Shown in pieces: positions 1 to 12,342 of a DNA stretch of 64,000 nucleotides (position 1 is the stretch's first letter; each line of letters begins with the position of its first letter). Source of the stretch: Furcasterigmium furcatum (Eukaryota; Ascomycota; Sordariomycetes; Glomerellales; Plectosphaerellaceae); assembly GCA_001599815.1 (NCBI GenBank), contig BCIA01000003.1, positions 3,224,001-3,288,000 of the forward strand, read 5' to 3'. Position numbers and translations under genes: made by a program. A model generated the notes under the pieces. It made no database searches and was not told the origin of the DNA. It saw nothing but the letters and a program-made list of their open reading frames with translations.

Positions 1-26
1 CCCGTCATTGATTGCCATCCTTTCAG

Positions 27-2782
27 GATCGCTCTACGTTGAAAAGGCGCCGGCCTTATGGCCACGGGGAACCCTCATCAGAATCATCCCAGTTTCAATA
101 CGCCTCACACGACACCGACTTTACATTGCTGCCACTGGATCATCAGCGGTTCTTAAACCAGGCAGCCTCCATATATGGCCTCAGCGGCTCCCATCTTCAC
201 CATCTAGTGCAGTCTGATCGTTCAAGCAAGCGGCAAAGACTCGTACAAGACATCCCAATGGCGTACCCATATCGTCTTGATGGATTGGCCCCGGGCGATG
301 ACCCTGAGAAGGGACCGTATGAAGATCAAGGCCATGTTCCCAGTTGTGCCGCTCCCTCGGGCTCCTCGTTTCCGTCAACCAGTCTCCAACAAGTCACCAA
401 TGGCCTGGCAAACCTGCGGTATGCGCTCTGTTCAGCCTGCTTCACGCGGCTGGGCAACCATGAAGGTGTGCTGTTCCCTCTCATCATGCTTTACTCGTGT
501 GACTGATCACCTACCATAGCGGAGTACCAAGCGCTGCCGGGGCCGAGCGCCTGTGAGTATGGGATCGACAAGCCCTACGAAGCTGAAAAACGCCCTTCAG
601 TACATGATCGCGACGCCGAGGGATACATACCCGCCAATATCAACACAGAACAGCCTTCCGCCTACGTCGGAGGCTCTTCTTTGCCTGGTGAATTCATGTC
701 AAGTTACCAGGACATGGCCGAGATCAGCCCCATCAGTCCCCAAAACACGAAGCAAGATGCTGTCTACTTTGCAACCTCGGCACCAGGACCTGCCCCCTAT
801 GCCGTTCAAGGATTGGACACCATGTCCGTGCCTATCATGGGCCATGACAGTGGCTTCGTCCACGGACATACAATTGCTGGCCCTGCGTCGTTGATGCCCT
901 ACAATACCAATGTGCTGTCCGTCGACCCTTCGCCATCATTGCACATAACCACTCCTCTGGTAGCAGTTCACCCCTCTCAGTATGCCTTGGTGAAGGACTA
1001 TGGCACCTCCGGCGGCTCCGAGATTCCCATGGATCAGTATGACTTGCCTAAGCCAAGTTCAGACATGATCGTCGTTCCTCCGAATCAAAAAGCACCCGCT
1101 ACCAAACGTGGCCCATTCCAGAGCAAGGAGCTACGAGAGCTAACAGCACAGACCCGACGCATCGGCTCATGCATTAGGTGCAGAATGCAACGCATCAGGG
1201 TGAGTGAGCCCCCTACTATTCTGCGATTACACTGTCGCAGTTAACGTCATATTCGACAAACACGTACTGACAGAATACAGTGCCATGTGAATCCTGAAGA
1301 TACGGAAGGCGCTTGTCTGACCTGCAATAAGGGCAAGCAAAAGCCGAACCCCAAGATTTGGAAGCTGCCTTGTCTGCGAGCCAAAATCACGGAAGTCAAA
1401 CTCTTCAAGCCCGGCCAAGTCCGGGGCAAGGAGTGGACGCAGCGCTGGAAAGACAGCATCGTTGACAACATCACTACATGGGAGGACGCCGAAAAGATGA
1501 TCTTGGTGACTGAAGGCTACACTCCACAACATGGCATTTCACTCCGTGTCAAACGTTTCAAACCCCAAAGCGGCGACACTTTGCACCGTGAATGGGCGTC
1601 CACTCTCAACAACGAGATCAAGAAGAGGGTTGATCTGCCACCATACGCCATCGTCGACCTCCAGGAAGCTGAGACGCAATACAAGGACTACATCACGGAC
1701 TGCCTCGGAAGCTTCGAGGGCTTCAGCGAGTTCGTGTCCGCGGTTCTGGAAGCGCGGCCTAGGCCGCAACCTGTTAGCGACCACAGACACCTGAGAGAGA
1801 CGTATGCTCTCGCATGGGAATTGAGCCATGCACAAAGCCTCACGCAGAAGGAGAGAGATCTCTTGATGCAAGCCCTGCGACTGTGGGTCGCCATACGGCT
1901 CACAACAGCATCAACGACGATCATCGGAACCGAGACCCTCGGTATCCCAAGGATGCCAATGGACAGCCCGCAACGCGGCCAGCGACCGGTTCCCCCAGTA
2001 ATGGGAGCCCAGATCGACACCATTCTGCGGGTCAACCTCCAAGCCAAGTGGCGGCGGGAAATGTTGGAGGTACTGCAGAAGATGACGCAGGAGAACAAGC
2101 AGTCGACATGGATGACTACGTACCTGGTCACCTTTATTCTCCTGCACAATGTTGCACTGATCACCGAGCACGATGCCAACTACGCCACGAAGCACCATCT
2201 CAAGGTATGTTCTTGATCTCGAAGCCGCAGCCATGGCCACTTTCCTGGAGGGAAACTGACGCTTCTTGTGACAGCGGCGTTGGGCGCGAGAGGAACAGGT
2301 CAAGGAATACGTCTTTGGTAAGGCACCCACAAGGAAAATCCAGCTGCAGTGGCAGACGCCTCTTTATGTTCGATGGTGACACGTATTCTGACTCGACACC
2401 CTCCCGACAGGAGCCAATATACTGCTTGCGTATTTTCACTACTGCAACAAGGGCGTCTTTCCTTTCTCGGAGGCATGCCGAGAGCAGGAACTGCGTGGTC
2501 TAGCCGAGTTGGACGAGGACAGATTCGGCTTTGTCCAGCGCACCAGGCAATGGGCGATTCATCAGAGTAGGCCCCCCTCCCCCCTTTTCCTTTTCCCGCG
2601 TCGCCATCACGGCATGACGGGCACACAGGCCGTGGAAGCGAAGGAGGCAGTTGACGAGCTGACACGCAAGACGAGCAGGACGGAACTGGGATGAGTTGCA
2701 TCGAGAGGCGAAGTACGAGGACAGCTACTTCTGGGTCAGCCAGCTCTACAAGCACAACTGGACACCTCAGCCGGCGGCGTGA
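27..2782 (+). CDS. Zn-cluster (Zn2Cys6-like) fungal protein, 5' end outside window
   Basis: Likely DNA-binding nuclear regulator; target unknown. The left edge looks like an intron 3' end (TTTCAG at 21-26), so the gene starts upstream. Exons I infer: 27-465, 520-1199, 1281-2204, 2275-2317, 2411-2566, 2679-2782, giving 781 residues plus stop in the window. Residues near 364 read CIRCRMQRIRC followed by a second cysteine group, with spacing C-x2-C-x6-C-x10-C-x2-C-x15-C. The last two loops are longer than in the canonical cluster. An intron (1200-1280) falls exactly before the third cysteine. The part before the cluster is low in complexity. The part after it is a conserved-looking helical region ending WVSQLYKHNWTPQPAA. 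The last two donor/acceptor pairs are supported because they restore that frame. It resembles fungal proteins annotated as C6 finger proteins; family placement rests on the cysteine pattern. Confidence 0.72.
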
Positions 2783-5700
2783 TTGGACGCGGGTTAGGTC
2801 GAGATCCCTCTCGGCGAGCCTCTGATTGATTATCTGGGTTTCTTCTCGCTGCAGACGTTGCATGTTGACGCTGCTGCCCCTCATGCATGCGTCTCAAAAG
2901 AGCAGGTCAAGAGGGATTTCACCGTGTGCTTGCCGTGGGTTTCCTTCTGTTATCATCACGAGGCATCTGTGACCAGAATGAGTTTGATGGGCAGGCGAGC
3001 AATCGTCCGAGCCGCTTGTTGCAGGGTCCAGAACGGTGACAAAAACGACCGGGACACGGGGGAGTTCCGTGTCTGGATGACGAGAAGACAAAATCATTTG
3101 ATATCGGCGCGCGACGGTCGGTCTGTGTGGGTTTGGGTGATTTTCCTAACATTTGAGGTAGGGAGCTTCCGGGCAGTGCTCGTCGTAATGGAGGGTAAGC
3201 TGCGTTCGTTGTCCAAGCCTTTGCCACGGAATGTTGATGAGCGTGGCCCTGCAGCCACCTGCGCGAAGCCGTCGAGGCGCGAGGCGGAGCGGGAGACATG
3301 GCGCACTATTGCAGCCAGCCATTCGCGTCGTGATCGAGGGTCCGGTGATGAGCACCGGGGAGAGAAGGAGGCGTCGCCGCCGGAGTCCCAAAAGGGGCCG
3401 ACCCCACGATCAGCTTTCTGGCCGGGCCGAGTCGACGAGTGATTGGCTGTAGGTCCTGACCGATACCCACTTGGTGTCCGCGACCATCAAAAGCCGGTCA
3501 ACGAAAAGCCTCCACCTCGAACTTCCTCCTCCTCCAAGCTGGTTCCCGCTCAGTCTCTCAGTTTTCGTCCCTCGTCGATGCTCGCGAACCTTGCACCCTC
3601 TCGAGTCAATTCCTCGATTACCTGTAGAGATGGCTGGCCGACTCCCCGGCGTCCTGCTCAATGCAACGGATCAGCCGGCGGTGCACCCGGGCCGTCGTGT
3701 CCAGGTCGATGGACGATGTTCTTCTCGCTCTTAGATGCTCTCTCCACCCCCCCAAATGATTGTTGTCTCCATCAGGAGAAGCCCCCTGTCGCAGCCTCCC
3801 TGGGAACAGTAGTGGCATGGGCCATGCACGACTGGCAGCTTGAGGGGGGGAGATCCTTACGCCTGCTTGTCGACGAAGGAGCCAAACGCTCGCCGAAGCG
3901 GCGAATCGTCCTGCCTCCTCTCGACCGCCTCAATGATCTCTCGAGCTCGTTCGTCTGCTAGCTATCGCAACCCCTCACTTACCGAGGACGCAATGTATGT
4001 ATCCTGCGCCCCGTCGCGAATTTGGACCGGAGCCAATGTCGCTTCTACTTGGCCCTTTTGGAGTTGCAAAGATGCCGGCCGATGTCGCAGTGCAGCATCA
4101 TCGTGACCTGCTCCTGGCGAGACATGTGTGCCTCGGCGTGGGCCACCTCGGGGACCGGTGAGTTGTACAGTACTTCTCTCGGCCACGCTGGCTCCTGATA
4201 CCTCACTGATACAATCGTCGCCGCCTGTTCCCAGCATCCTCGATCGTGAACAACCGCGCAATGTTACACGCTACCTCCTTCATTCAGCTGGGACTCGGTG
4301 ACCGGGCGAGACGCCATTGAGCTGATTAGGCCTAGAGGATTTATTTCCTACACGTCTTCTCTTTGCTTTTCCCGGTGCATATCTCCTGTGCTTCCCATGT
4401 CGATCACACATGGGCGCGCTCCTGCCTCGACACGAACTGTTCCGTTGTTGGTCCTCTCGTCCACAAGGGGGGCGCCGCCTGGCCTGCCGCCGGAATACCA
4501 AGCTTTGACGGACACCAGCTCCTTCACCGATCCAAGGCCTGCGTCGGGTCGCACGCGCGCACACGTCCACACCACACGCCCTCTCATATGAGCATATGCA
4601 GGGGCGATCTGACAAGGTATGGGGCCTGTTTCTCGTCGACGTGCAAGTTGAGTACCACTACAGTACTCGTACCCACCAGCGGCGCGCGGGACGGTCGAAC
4701 CTCTGAAGATCTCGAGTGAATTGTGACAGAATATCCTCCGTGACAGCACCGGATCCATGTCACCTCGCTCGACATTGCAAAGAGAATCACTGCAACGCCC
4801 TGGCGGAGCCACATAGCTCCCGACGGGACGGGACGGGGCGTGTGGAGGGCTCTGGGTCTGTCTCTGACTCTTGTTCGCCAGTCCGGGTCTCGGTCGTCGT
4901 GGGATGGAAATATCCACCTCCCGTTCGTTCGCTGCTACACACTTACGGTGAGTGAGAGAGACGACGACTGATGGCCCTCCAACCACACACCACCACCACA
5001 ATCTTGTCGGCTCCATGTACCCCCAGCTTTTTTGTCCAACGACCTCCTTGCCGCTCCGAAAGCCTCAAGATGGTCGTACAGACCGGCCTGAAGAAGGCCT
5101 CGCACCCCTCGATTCCCGGTCGAGGAGGCAAAAGAAACGTGGCTCCCGTAGACGCGCCCAGTTCTTTTCCGGGGGAGGGTGTGTTCCAGGGAGCGATTTT
5201 TTTTTCTTCTCGTTCTTGTGCAATCCGTTTCTCATCTTCTTTTCATCTTCCGGTCAGTTCGTCCCCCCGGGTCTTACAACGCTGCGCCCTGCCTCGTACC
5301 AATTTGGTCTCTTCGAAGCCAGGCCACACCCTCATCACACCCGGCACGGCTGAGAGACCTCGTCGCCGCCGGATTCGCAGTGCACAACCTGCGGCCTCGT
5401 TCTTGGATGCATGGGAGTGTCATCGCCAGTCCTAGCCCACATCAGCGCCTCTGCGCTTCTCATGCACGCACCAGGTTGTACAGCATGAGGCCCTCGGCCG
5501 GATCACCAGTTTCGTTGCGCATATCTTGGTCTAACACTGGACCAGCTCGGTAAGTGGAAGGAGCATTCTCTTGTGTCTGCGGCAGACTGGCACTCGCGCA
5601 GTTGTCCTCGAGGCATCTTTTCTTTCTACCTACCTACTTGCTGCGCTGCTCTGCGCCCTGCGAGGACATGGCGTCACCATTTCACCGATGCCTTCGTCTT

Positions 5701-7490
5701 GTTTCCCACCCTGGTTGGGCTGCTACTGTTGCCCTTTTGAGCCTCATCGTCCCGGCCCGCCCGCTGTTGCGGGAGCTCTCTCCCGCGCCCTCATCCTCGA
5801 CGGCGTGGATGCTCAGCTGAGGTGGCTGACGCCGCCATGTCCATGGCCGGCATCCGATCGTTCTTGTCTGGGCCACGCTGTCGTCGTGCCCTCCATCACC
5901 TTCTTTCGGCAACGAGCAGCGGGGGCATTTCATCGACTTGGGAAGTCGTCCCCGGAACCGGGCTGGGGGGACGGCTTGGGGTCCGAAGCGGAGGCATCTA
6001 AGCTCCGTTGACAACCAGGTACCCGGGTGCCCGTCGGCTGGCTGCTTCTGGGAGCATCCAATGGCTGGCAGGTCGGGCTGGTGCCGGATGCACCATCCAT
6101 GCGCCTGGCCATGTTTCGCGGGTGTGATTCGATTTGTCGAGATATCCGCTTGCACAACGACGAAGCTTTGGGCTTCCGAAGGACAAGCAAACCCAACAGC
6201 AGCGCGCCGCGCGACTGGAAGCCGGCTGGACTGGGGTTCAAGGTCCAGATTGGATGGATCTCCGGGCGCGGCCGGCATTTCCTGGCTCCGGGGACCGCTT
6301 GCCTCCTTTGCAGTGGTACCGGTGGACCTCTCTTTCCTTCTTTCTTTTTGTGAGAAAACCTCACTGGGTGGTTGCTTCCCTTACCGACCCGCCGGCTAGG
6401 ATCCAGTCCAGCCCCATGATGCGCCGCCGCTCGCTCTGCATCCCGGCCAGGGCAGGCAAGCCTCGATCACATCAACCCGGCCCAACCTTGTCTGCATCTG
6501 CCGACAGGGACATGGAAGTCTTGCATCTTGAGCCCCTGCCGCTTCCGCTTCCACGTCCACTTCACTCACTCATTCGTTCACTCCTTCCCTGTTGTCAACC
6601 TCGACGTTCACTTCCCGTCGTCATGGACTCTTCACGACCGGCGCTTTCCAGGAGGGAAACCTGCCTCCTTCCGCTCCTTCACCTTCGGTCTTCGGCCGCC
6701 CATTGGCTGTGCCTGCCAAGCTGTCTGCTGTCCTCTCCCGCGCCTGGCTCTTACCGGTCGGTCCTGTCATGTCCTGCCCATCTATCTACCTCGCGTACCT
6801 ACCTTCCTGGGTACCTTACTTTCCCACTACACAAACGCCCGGAGCAGACGAAGAAGAAGATCGGGACAGGAGCGGCCTGTATAGTTCTCGGTCGGTCTGA
6901 GACAGGAGATTAAGTTCACCATTTCCCGCTCGGCGTGTCACCATCATGCCTGGGTCCCCGTGTAGACGTTGCACGCCCTCTGTCCGGGGGCCTTTTCTTT
7001 GCCCAAATCTCATCCATCCACGTCTGCCGTGCCCTTCTTCAGGATACCTCCTTCCTCGTCGTCTTCCTCCCCCCTGTCTGCCTGCCTGCCTGCCACCTCT
7101 CCTTCCTCTCTTCAAGTGCAGGACGCACCTACCATTCGCGCCTCTCGCAACTGACCAGACTGTGTATATATCAGGCACGACCGACCAGACCCCACCGCCG
7201 CTGGCCGTGACCATTGTTCTCCTCTGAGCAACTTGTTGTCTTCGACTTCTTCCATCTTCCAACATCCACAACAATAACCACATCATCAATCATCCTCATT
7301 GACTATCATCCATCTGCTCAACTCTTCTCGCAAAAGGGACATCAAATCCACAAGGCATCACTTCAGAACCCCACACACTCTTCTTTGGAGACTGTCGTCT
7401 GATCTTCTGCACACCTCGCTGCACCCCCGCAAGCCAACCATTCATCCACCAGTCCCCGCACAGTTCAAGTCCTGTATCCTACCTTACCGG
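2783..7490. other. Gene-free region upstream of the dioxygenase, CT-rich
   Basis: About 4.7 kb in which every reading frame of note is overlapped by others of equal length and none shows a recognisable domain or consistent splice structure. Composition turns strongly pyrimidine-rich on the + strand from about 5,150 and especially 6,500-7,300, as is usual for filamentous fungal promoters and leaders. ACCTA-type motifs occur near 5,629 and 6,786-6,820. No RNA gene was recognised. Confidence 0.6.
7165..7170 (+). promoter_or_regulatory. Possible TATA box of the dioxygenase gene
   Basis: TATATA lies inside TGTGTATATATCAGG, about 395 bp upstream of the ATG at 7564. A CT-rich stretch suited to transcription start follows it. 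Position-only inference. Confidence 0.4.
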
Positions 7491-7549
7491 GTGAGCTAAA
7501 CCACCTTCTCTTTCGTTGGCCAGTGTTGGTCTTCTGACACGCTGACCAG
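7491..7549 (+). other. Predicted intron in the 5' untranslated leader
   Basis: A good donor (GTGAGC at 7491) and an acceptor (GACCAG ending at 7549) with a CTGAC branch-point motif enclose 59 nt, the usual intron size here. The ATG follows 14 nt later. Transcript data are needed to confirm it. Confidence 0.5.
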
Positions 7550-7563
7550 ACTTTGCCGCTGCA

Positions 7564-8943
7564 ATGGCCTCCATCGCTTTTGACTCTACTTCTCGGGAAG
7601 TTGTGGCTCCTTGCCATGACGCCGGCTGTGCTCCCGTTGGCCCCGAGTCTTCCGGCCTGCCGAGCGGCTTTCCCAGTGTCTTGGCCACTGAGTCGGCCTG
7701 GCTTGGATTCGACATGGCTCAGCGGTCTTCCGAGTTCATTTATCAGCTCTCCAACTCCGACATTCTGGAGCTTGAGAATGGCCTTGAGTATTTCAAGAGT
7801 AAGCCCTCCATCTTGGCTCTGCTGAATACGCTGACTCATTGCCAGGGTTGGCTTTGGACGGTGACCTTGTCACCCGGGTCACCTTTCCTCTCCCCACTTT
7901 GGGAGAGAAGCTTGACCACGTTTCCCGGGACATTCACTCTGGTCGTGGCTTTGCCCTTGTCCGCGGTCTGGACCCGCAGAAGTACGCCGTCGAGGACCTC
8001 ACACTACTCTATCTCGGCATCCAAGTGCATGTTGCGGACAAGCAGGGCCGCCAGGACAAGAAGGGAAACATGCTCGGTTTGTAGACCCGTGGTCTATCAG
8101 CCTACATCTGCTTTAGCTAATTCAACGTCGCAGTTCACATCGTCGCAGATGATTCGACAGCTCTGAAGGCTCAGCATCATCGCCACTCAACTGCTTCCAT
8201 TGTGAGTATCTTCGTCGGCCCAGAGAGGAGTGAGCAACGCTGACGCCCTTCAAGACATTCCACAATGAAGAAGCCGGAGACGTTGTCAGCTGGCTTACTC
8301 GTAGCACTGCTGCCACTGGCGGAAAATGCATCATTGCTTCAGGTCACACGGTGTACAACGTTCTCGCAGCGACCAACCCGGAGATGATCCGCACACTTGC
8401 CCGCTCGGACTGGCCGTTTGCGATGTGAGTGGCTCGACAACGTGTACATGCGCATGCATTGTGCCTCGAACGCAGCTAACAGTTGTGGCTTGCCGTAGGC
8501 CTCGATTCCACTGCCGCCCCATCCTGTTCCACCACGATGACAGGGTCATCATCAACTTCGGTCGTACCCCACTCATCGGCAGCCCAGCGCATCCTCGTCC
8601 CGAGACACTGCCCAAGTTGAACCCCCGTCAGCGTGAGGCCCTCGATGCAATTGAGGCAGTCGCCAAGGCCACTCAACTCGAGATCCAGACCCAGGCCGGC
8701 GACATCCACTTCATCAACAACCTGGTGGTCCTCCATCGCCGCGAGGGCTTCGTGGATGGTGGGCACTCCGGCCAGAAGCGTCATCTCGTGCGCATGCTCC
8801 TCCGCGACAGCAGCCGCGGGTGGTCCATCCCCAAGGAGCTCGGCAGACAGTGGTTCGATGCCTTTGACAAGGACGCTGACAGGGCTTGGCACATTGAGCC
8901 CATGCCTGAAGGATTCTTCATCCTCCGTGCTATGCCGAATTAG
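7564..8943 (+). CDS. TauD/TfdA-family Fe(II)/2-oxoglutarate-dependent dioxygenase
   Basis: Predicted non-haem iron oxygenase that couples 2-oxoglutarate decarboxylation to hydroxylation of an unknown small substrate; probably cytosolic, with no signal peptide or membrane helix seen. Exons: 7564-7798, 7846-8076, 8134-8201, 8255-8424, 8499-8943, giving 382 residues, normal for the family. The metal triad appears as H181-N-E183 (TFHNEEAGDVV) and H314 (VVLHRREGF), with the 2-oxoglutarate arginine R333 in KRHLVRMLLRD. The usual second ligand is Asp; here it is Glu, which is also known in clavaminate synthase. The segment HTVYNVLAATNPEMIRTLA and the PILFHHDDRVIINFGR block are typical of fungal members. 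Substrate cannot be told; taurine is only the name-giving substrate of the family. The start is the first ATG after the leader intron. Confidence 0.86.
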
Positions 8944-11900
8944 ACTTGTTACGACCTCGTCACTGCCAGTCAACGGCTTGTGATATCAACCCTTCTGATT
9001 TGAAACCACTTCATTCCACAGGCAACGAGCGTCCGAGCATTATTGCGGCGTCACGGTTCGTCATCAAAGGGGCTGGGAGCGAGCATGCATGGTGCACACT
9101 GGAGTCTGCAGGGTTGTCGCTTTTGGTTCTCTTTCCGGGGATGCGTGCGGCTTGCCAGTTGTCCACAAAAGTTGAAATTGGCCGTCGCTTTGGGGTTTCA
9201 CCAGGTTTCCTACATTGTTTCTGCTCTTCTTGTTTTCCCCATTATTCTCGGCCCTACTTCGTGGGTCATCTTCCTGTTTTACTACATCCTTGCACTCGAC
9301 TGCAACCTCCTCCCTATGAGTCAAAGACAGGAGAAACAACTCAGATTCCCAATTAGCAAACAATCGTCAGTGCCTGATGCTCGTGCAACAAAACACGCCT
9401 GTCAAAGCGCAGCCATGCTGATCATGGAGAAAAATTGAGTCGGGCGTCAATGTAACCTTGGCCATCAGAGTTTTTGAGTCTGGGGCCCACCGGCAAGCTC
9501 TCTGTCACATCGGTCGGTGGAGGAGCTGGTTAGTACGAAGCAGAGAGCGCCTCGATACCAACGGAGTAGGCCGGGCTAGCTGCCCCGGTGTGAGTTGCAA
9601 GGGTGGTGGCAGGCATCGACTTGCCAGCGATGGCCAGGTCGCACTTGCAGAGAGGGGTAGATATCTGCAGATATGGGGCGCAAGTCTCCAAGTCCGCGGC
9701 CGTGGGGGTGGTGGCGGCACGACAAAGAATGGCGGTCTCCTGAAGCTGGCCGTCGGCACTGGCGGCGAGATAGATCCTGGCCGGCGTGGAATCGGGCTGG
9801 CCCAGGCGCTGACACCATGGCAGATGATTGCTTTTTCTTGCATGTTTTTTTCGTATTTACGGAGGGGTCCGGCATCTTGGGAATGCAACGGCAGTGGTGA
9901 TGCCAGGGGATGGATGGGCAAAGGTGGTAGCGAGGTCATCGAGGCTTAACATTAGAGGGGGCTAGTGGGTGGCCACCGTTGAGTGAGTGGTTAGCGGGAT
10001 GCAAGTTTGAGGATGTCCAGCTGCTAGTCGACACCGGAGCCCGGGGCACGGGAGCGGGGGTAACCGGAAGGGGGCCCGGGAGGGATAGTGGAGTCTCTTT
10101 TCTTCAGAGGCTGGGAGGGGACCGGGGATCAGAGTCGATCGACAATGGTGGGCTGGGTCGTCACGGGGCTCGGCGTGCGTTTGAAGCGGGGGGGTCAACG
10201 CGGTCGTATTCCGACGGCGTGCGGCGCATCGACTAGCGACGATCACCGGGCTACTCGAGGGCGCCGGAGGGTTTCGAGTGGAGCCTTTGCTTTTCTGGAG
10301 ATATTGGGTTCGAGGATTTCGGGATCTACGATACGTGGGTGACGATGCATGGCTTAAAGTGGCGGCAAGCGGGGAGACACCGGGTCGCGCAGGGCTAGCC
10401 TGGCGGCGGCGGCGACATGTGTTCGTCCAAAACCGCAAGGTTCGCGATAAATAGAAATGTCCGGCATGTAGCAAGCAGGGGCGGGGGATTAGTTCGAACG
10501 GCGGCGAAGGGATCCCGGCCTCGTGCAGCGAATCCGACCAGGCTGGGATCTCACCGGAAGAGGGGCGGATGTTCGACATGGCATGCCGACACACTTGTCC
10601 CGACCGCCTTTTCAGGAAGCCCGGCCGGGAGTCCCGAAAATTCACGGGGTGGGCAGGGAGTGTGCGAAGGGTACGTGGCCTCTGGGAGGCATATCGACAT
10701 GGATCAACCGCTGTCGCAAGCGGAATGGGCGATCAGGCAAGTGCGTGCAGCACAGCAGGGCCGTCATGCGCGAAAAGGGCGATCTTGGCGAGGCGCAAGC
10801 GAGGTCTGGATGCAGGGAGAGGGAGCGCCTCCAGGCAGGAAAAAGAAAGCATGAGCATGGGACTGAAAGATGGGGGAGACAACTTCTGTTTTGAGCCATT
10901 TGCAGCAGCTGGCTCTGCTCCCGGTAGGGATGTGTCTGTCTACCTACCTAAGTACATGGAGCATCCAGATGTCGGCATCGAGAGGGAATGAGCGGTGTCG
11001 AGAGGACGGGGGCGCAGCCCGGGCGAGCATCGAGGTTTGAAGCGTCAGGGTAGGCAGGGGGGATGATAGAGCGGGGAGGACAGAAGAAATTGGAGAGACT
11101 GGCCTTCACCCTCCTTCACGAGGGCTATTATGTAGCCAAGCATGCGTGGTTGACGTGCAGAAGATCCACAGGAAGAGATTTGCGACTTGCTTGGAGAGGG
11201 CGGCGCGCTTGATCATGTCGAGTGTCGTGATGTCGTGAAGAGGCTGAAAGAGAGTTGACGTTGGAGCACGTCCCTCCCGACAGTGAAGTGGAGGACGGGA
11301 CGTCAAGGCCTCATCACGTGTGGTGACCGTTATTCAGCAACATGACGGGGCTTCAAGCTGCCCGGCCCTCAGTGCTAAGGCCTTGTGGGGAGCGCCGGCG
11401 CGACACTGGAGCGAGGTGCCTGAAGTGGCCCGTGCATGGTGGATCCTGGGCAAAGCCAAGACATGGGAAGCCAATTGTCCATTCCACTTTCTCTCAAGTC
11501 TCCCCGTCTCGTCTGCTTCATCGTCGCCGGCCACACATCCCTCGACAACCAGTCATCGAATAGCTTCCATCTCAGAGGTGACAATCCGGTCCCACACACA
11601 CACTCCATCAAGATACGACCTTCTCATCCCCTGCCCTACCTGCCTGGGACACATCTCTCCCATCACACTCCCCCGATCCAAGGCTCAGACACTCGCTTAG
11701 CTTCATCGACGACAACAATGGCAATCGACTGTTGAAGTGCCAGACCGCCCAGCTTCGCGGGCCCGCCGCCCGGACACGGCCCCCTCTTGCTAGCTCGAGA
11801 CTCAGACAGACAGCTTGCCATCACATGCGTTGTCTTCAAGACCTTTATTAATAGTAGCTGCAACGGTTCTTGGCATTCTACCCAGTTCGCCATCGCCTCC

Positions 11901-12342
11901 TATTTGGCTCCTGTCCAATCGCAAGCGGCTCAATCCTCTCGGACATAGGTCCGGATCTGCGTTGACAGGACGCCTCCCTCTGAGGATCTTCAGGGTCAGG
12001 TTCCTGCAACTGTATCACGCGATTGGTGGCCAGAGTCTTGCTGTCTCTCCCTTGCGGCTCGGGCTTGCTGCCGGCAAACGGGCTTGCTGCACGTCAGGCT
12101 CGCTGCATCTCTCCCCTTTCCATTCACGGTCAGGGACCTCGCTTCAAAATCTTCTTTTGAGACTTGAGCTCGTTGGCTCGGGACAGCCTGGCGAGCTGGC
12201 GTCTTGATTCACGCGGTGTGCCATCTTGGTCTTACCGCATCCGAGTCACATTTGGTCCCCGTCATCGCGCAGACGGACAGGTCGCCTCGTATTACCGGGA
12301 GACCCCCCAAAAGCAACTGATCCCAGCAGACTTTGCATTATC
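8944..12342. other. Intergenic region, no gene recognised
   Basis: About 3.4 kb between the dioxygenase and the acid phosphatase. Short open frames (for example 9458-9949 and 10417-10854 on +) have no recognisable domain, are mirrored by equally long frames on the other strand, and lack splice signals that would join them. It holds the 3' region of the dioxygenase and, from about 11,480, a pyrimidine-rich leader-like stretch of the phosphatase. A run of ACCTA motifs lies near 10,937-10,955. Confidence 0.55.

Noticed and set aside
6134..6913. 259-residue frame on +
   Set aside because: Pyrimidine-rich DNA gives Leu/Pro/Ser-rich translations in all three frames; no domain and no splice context.
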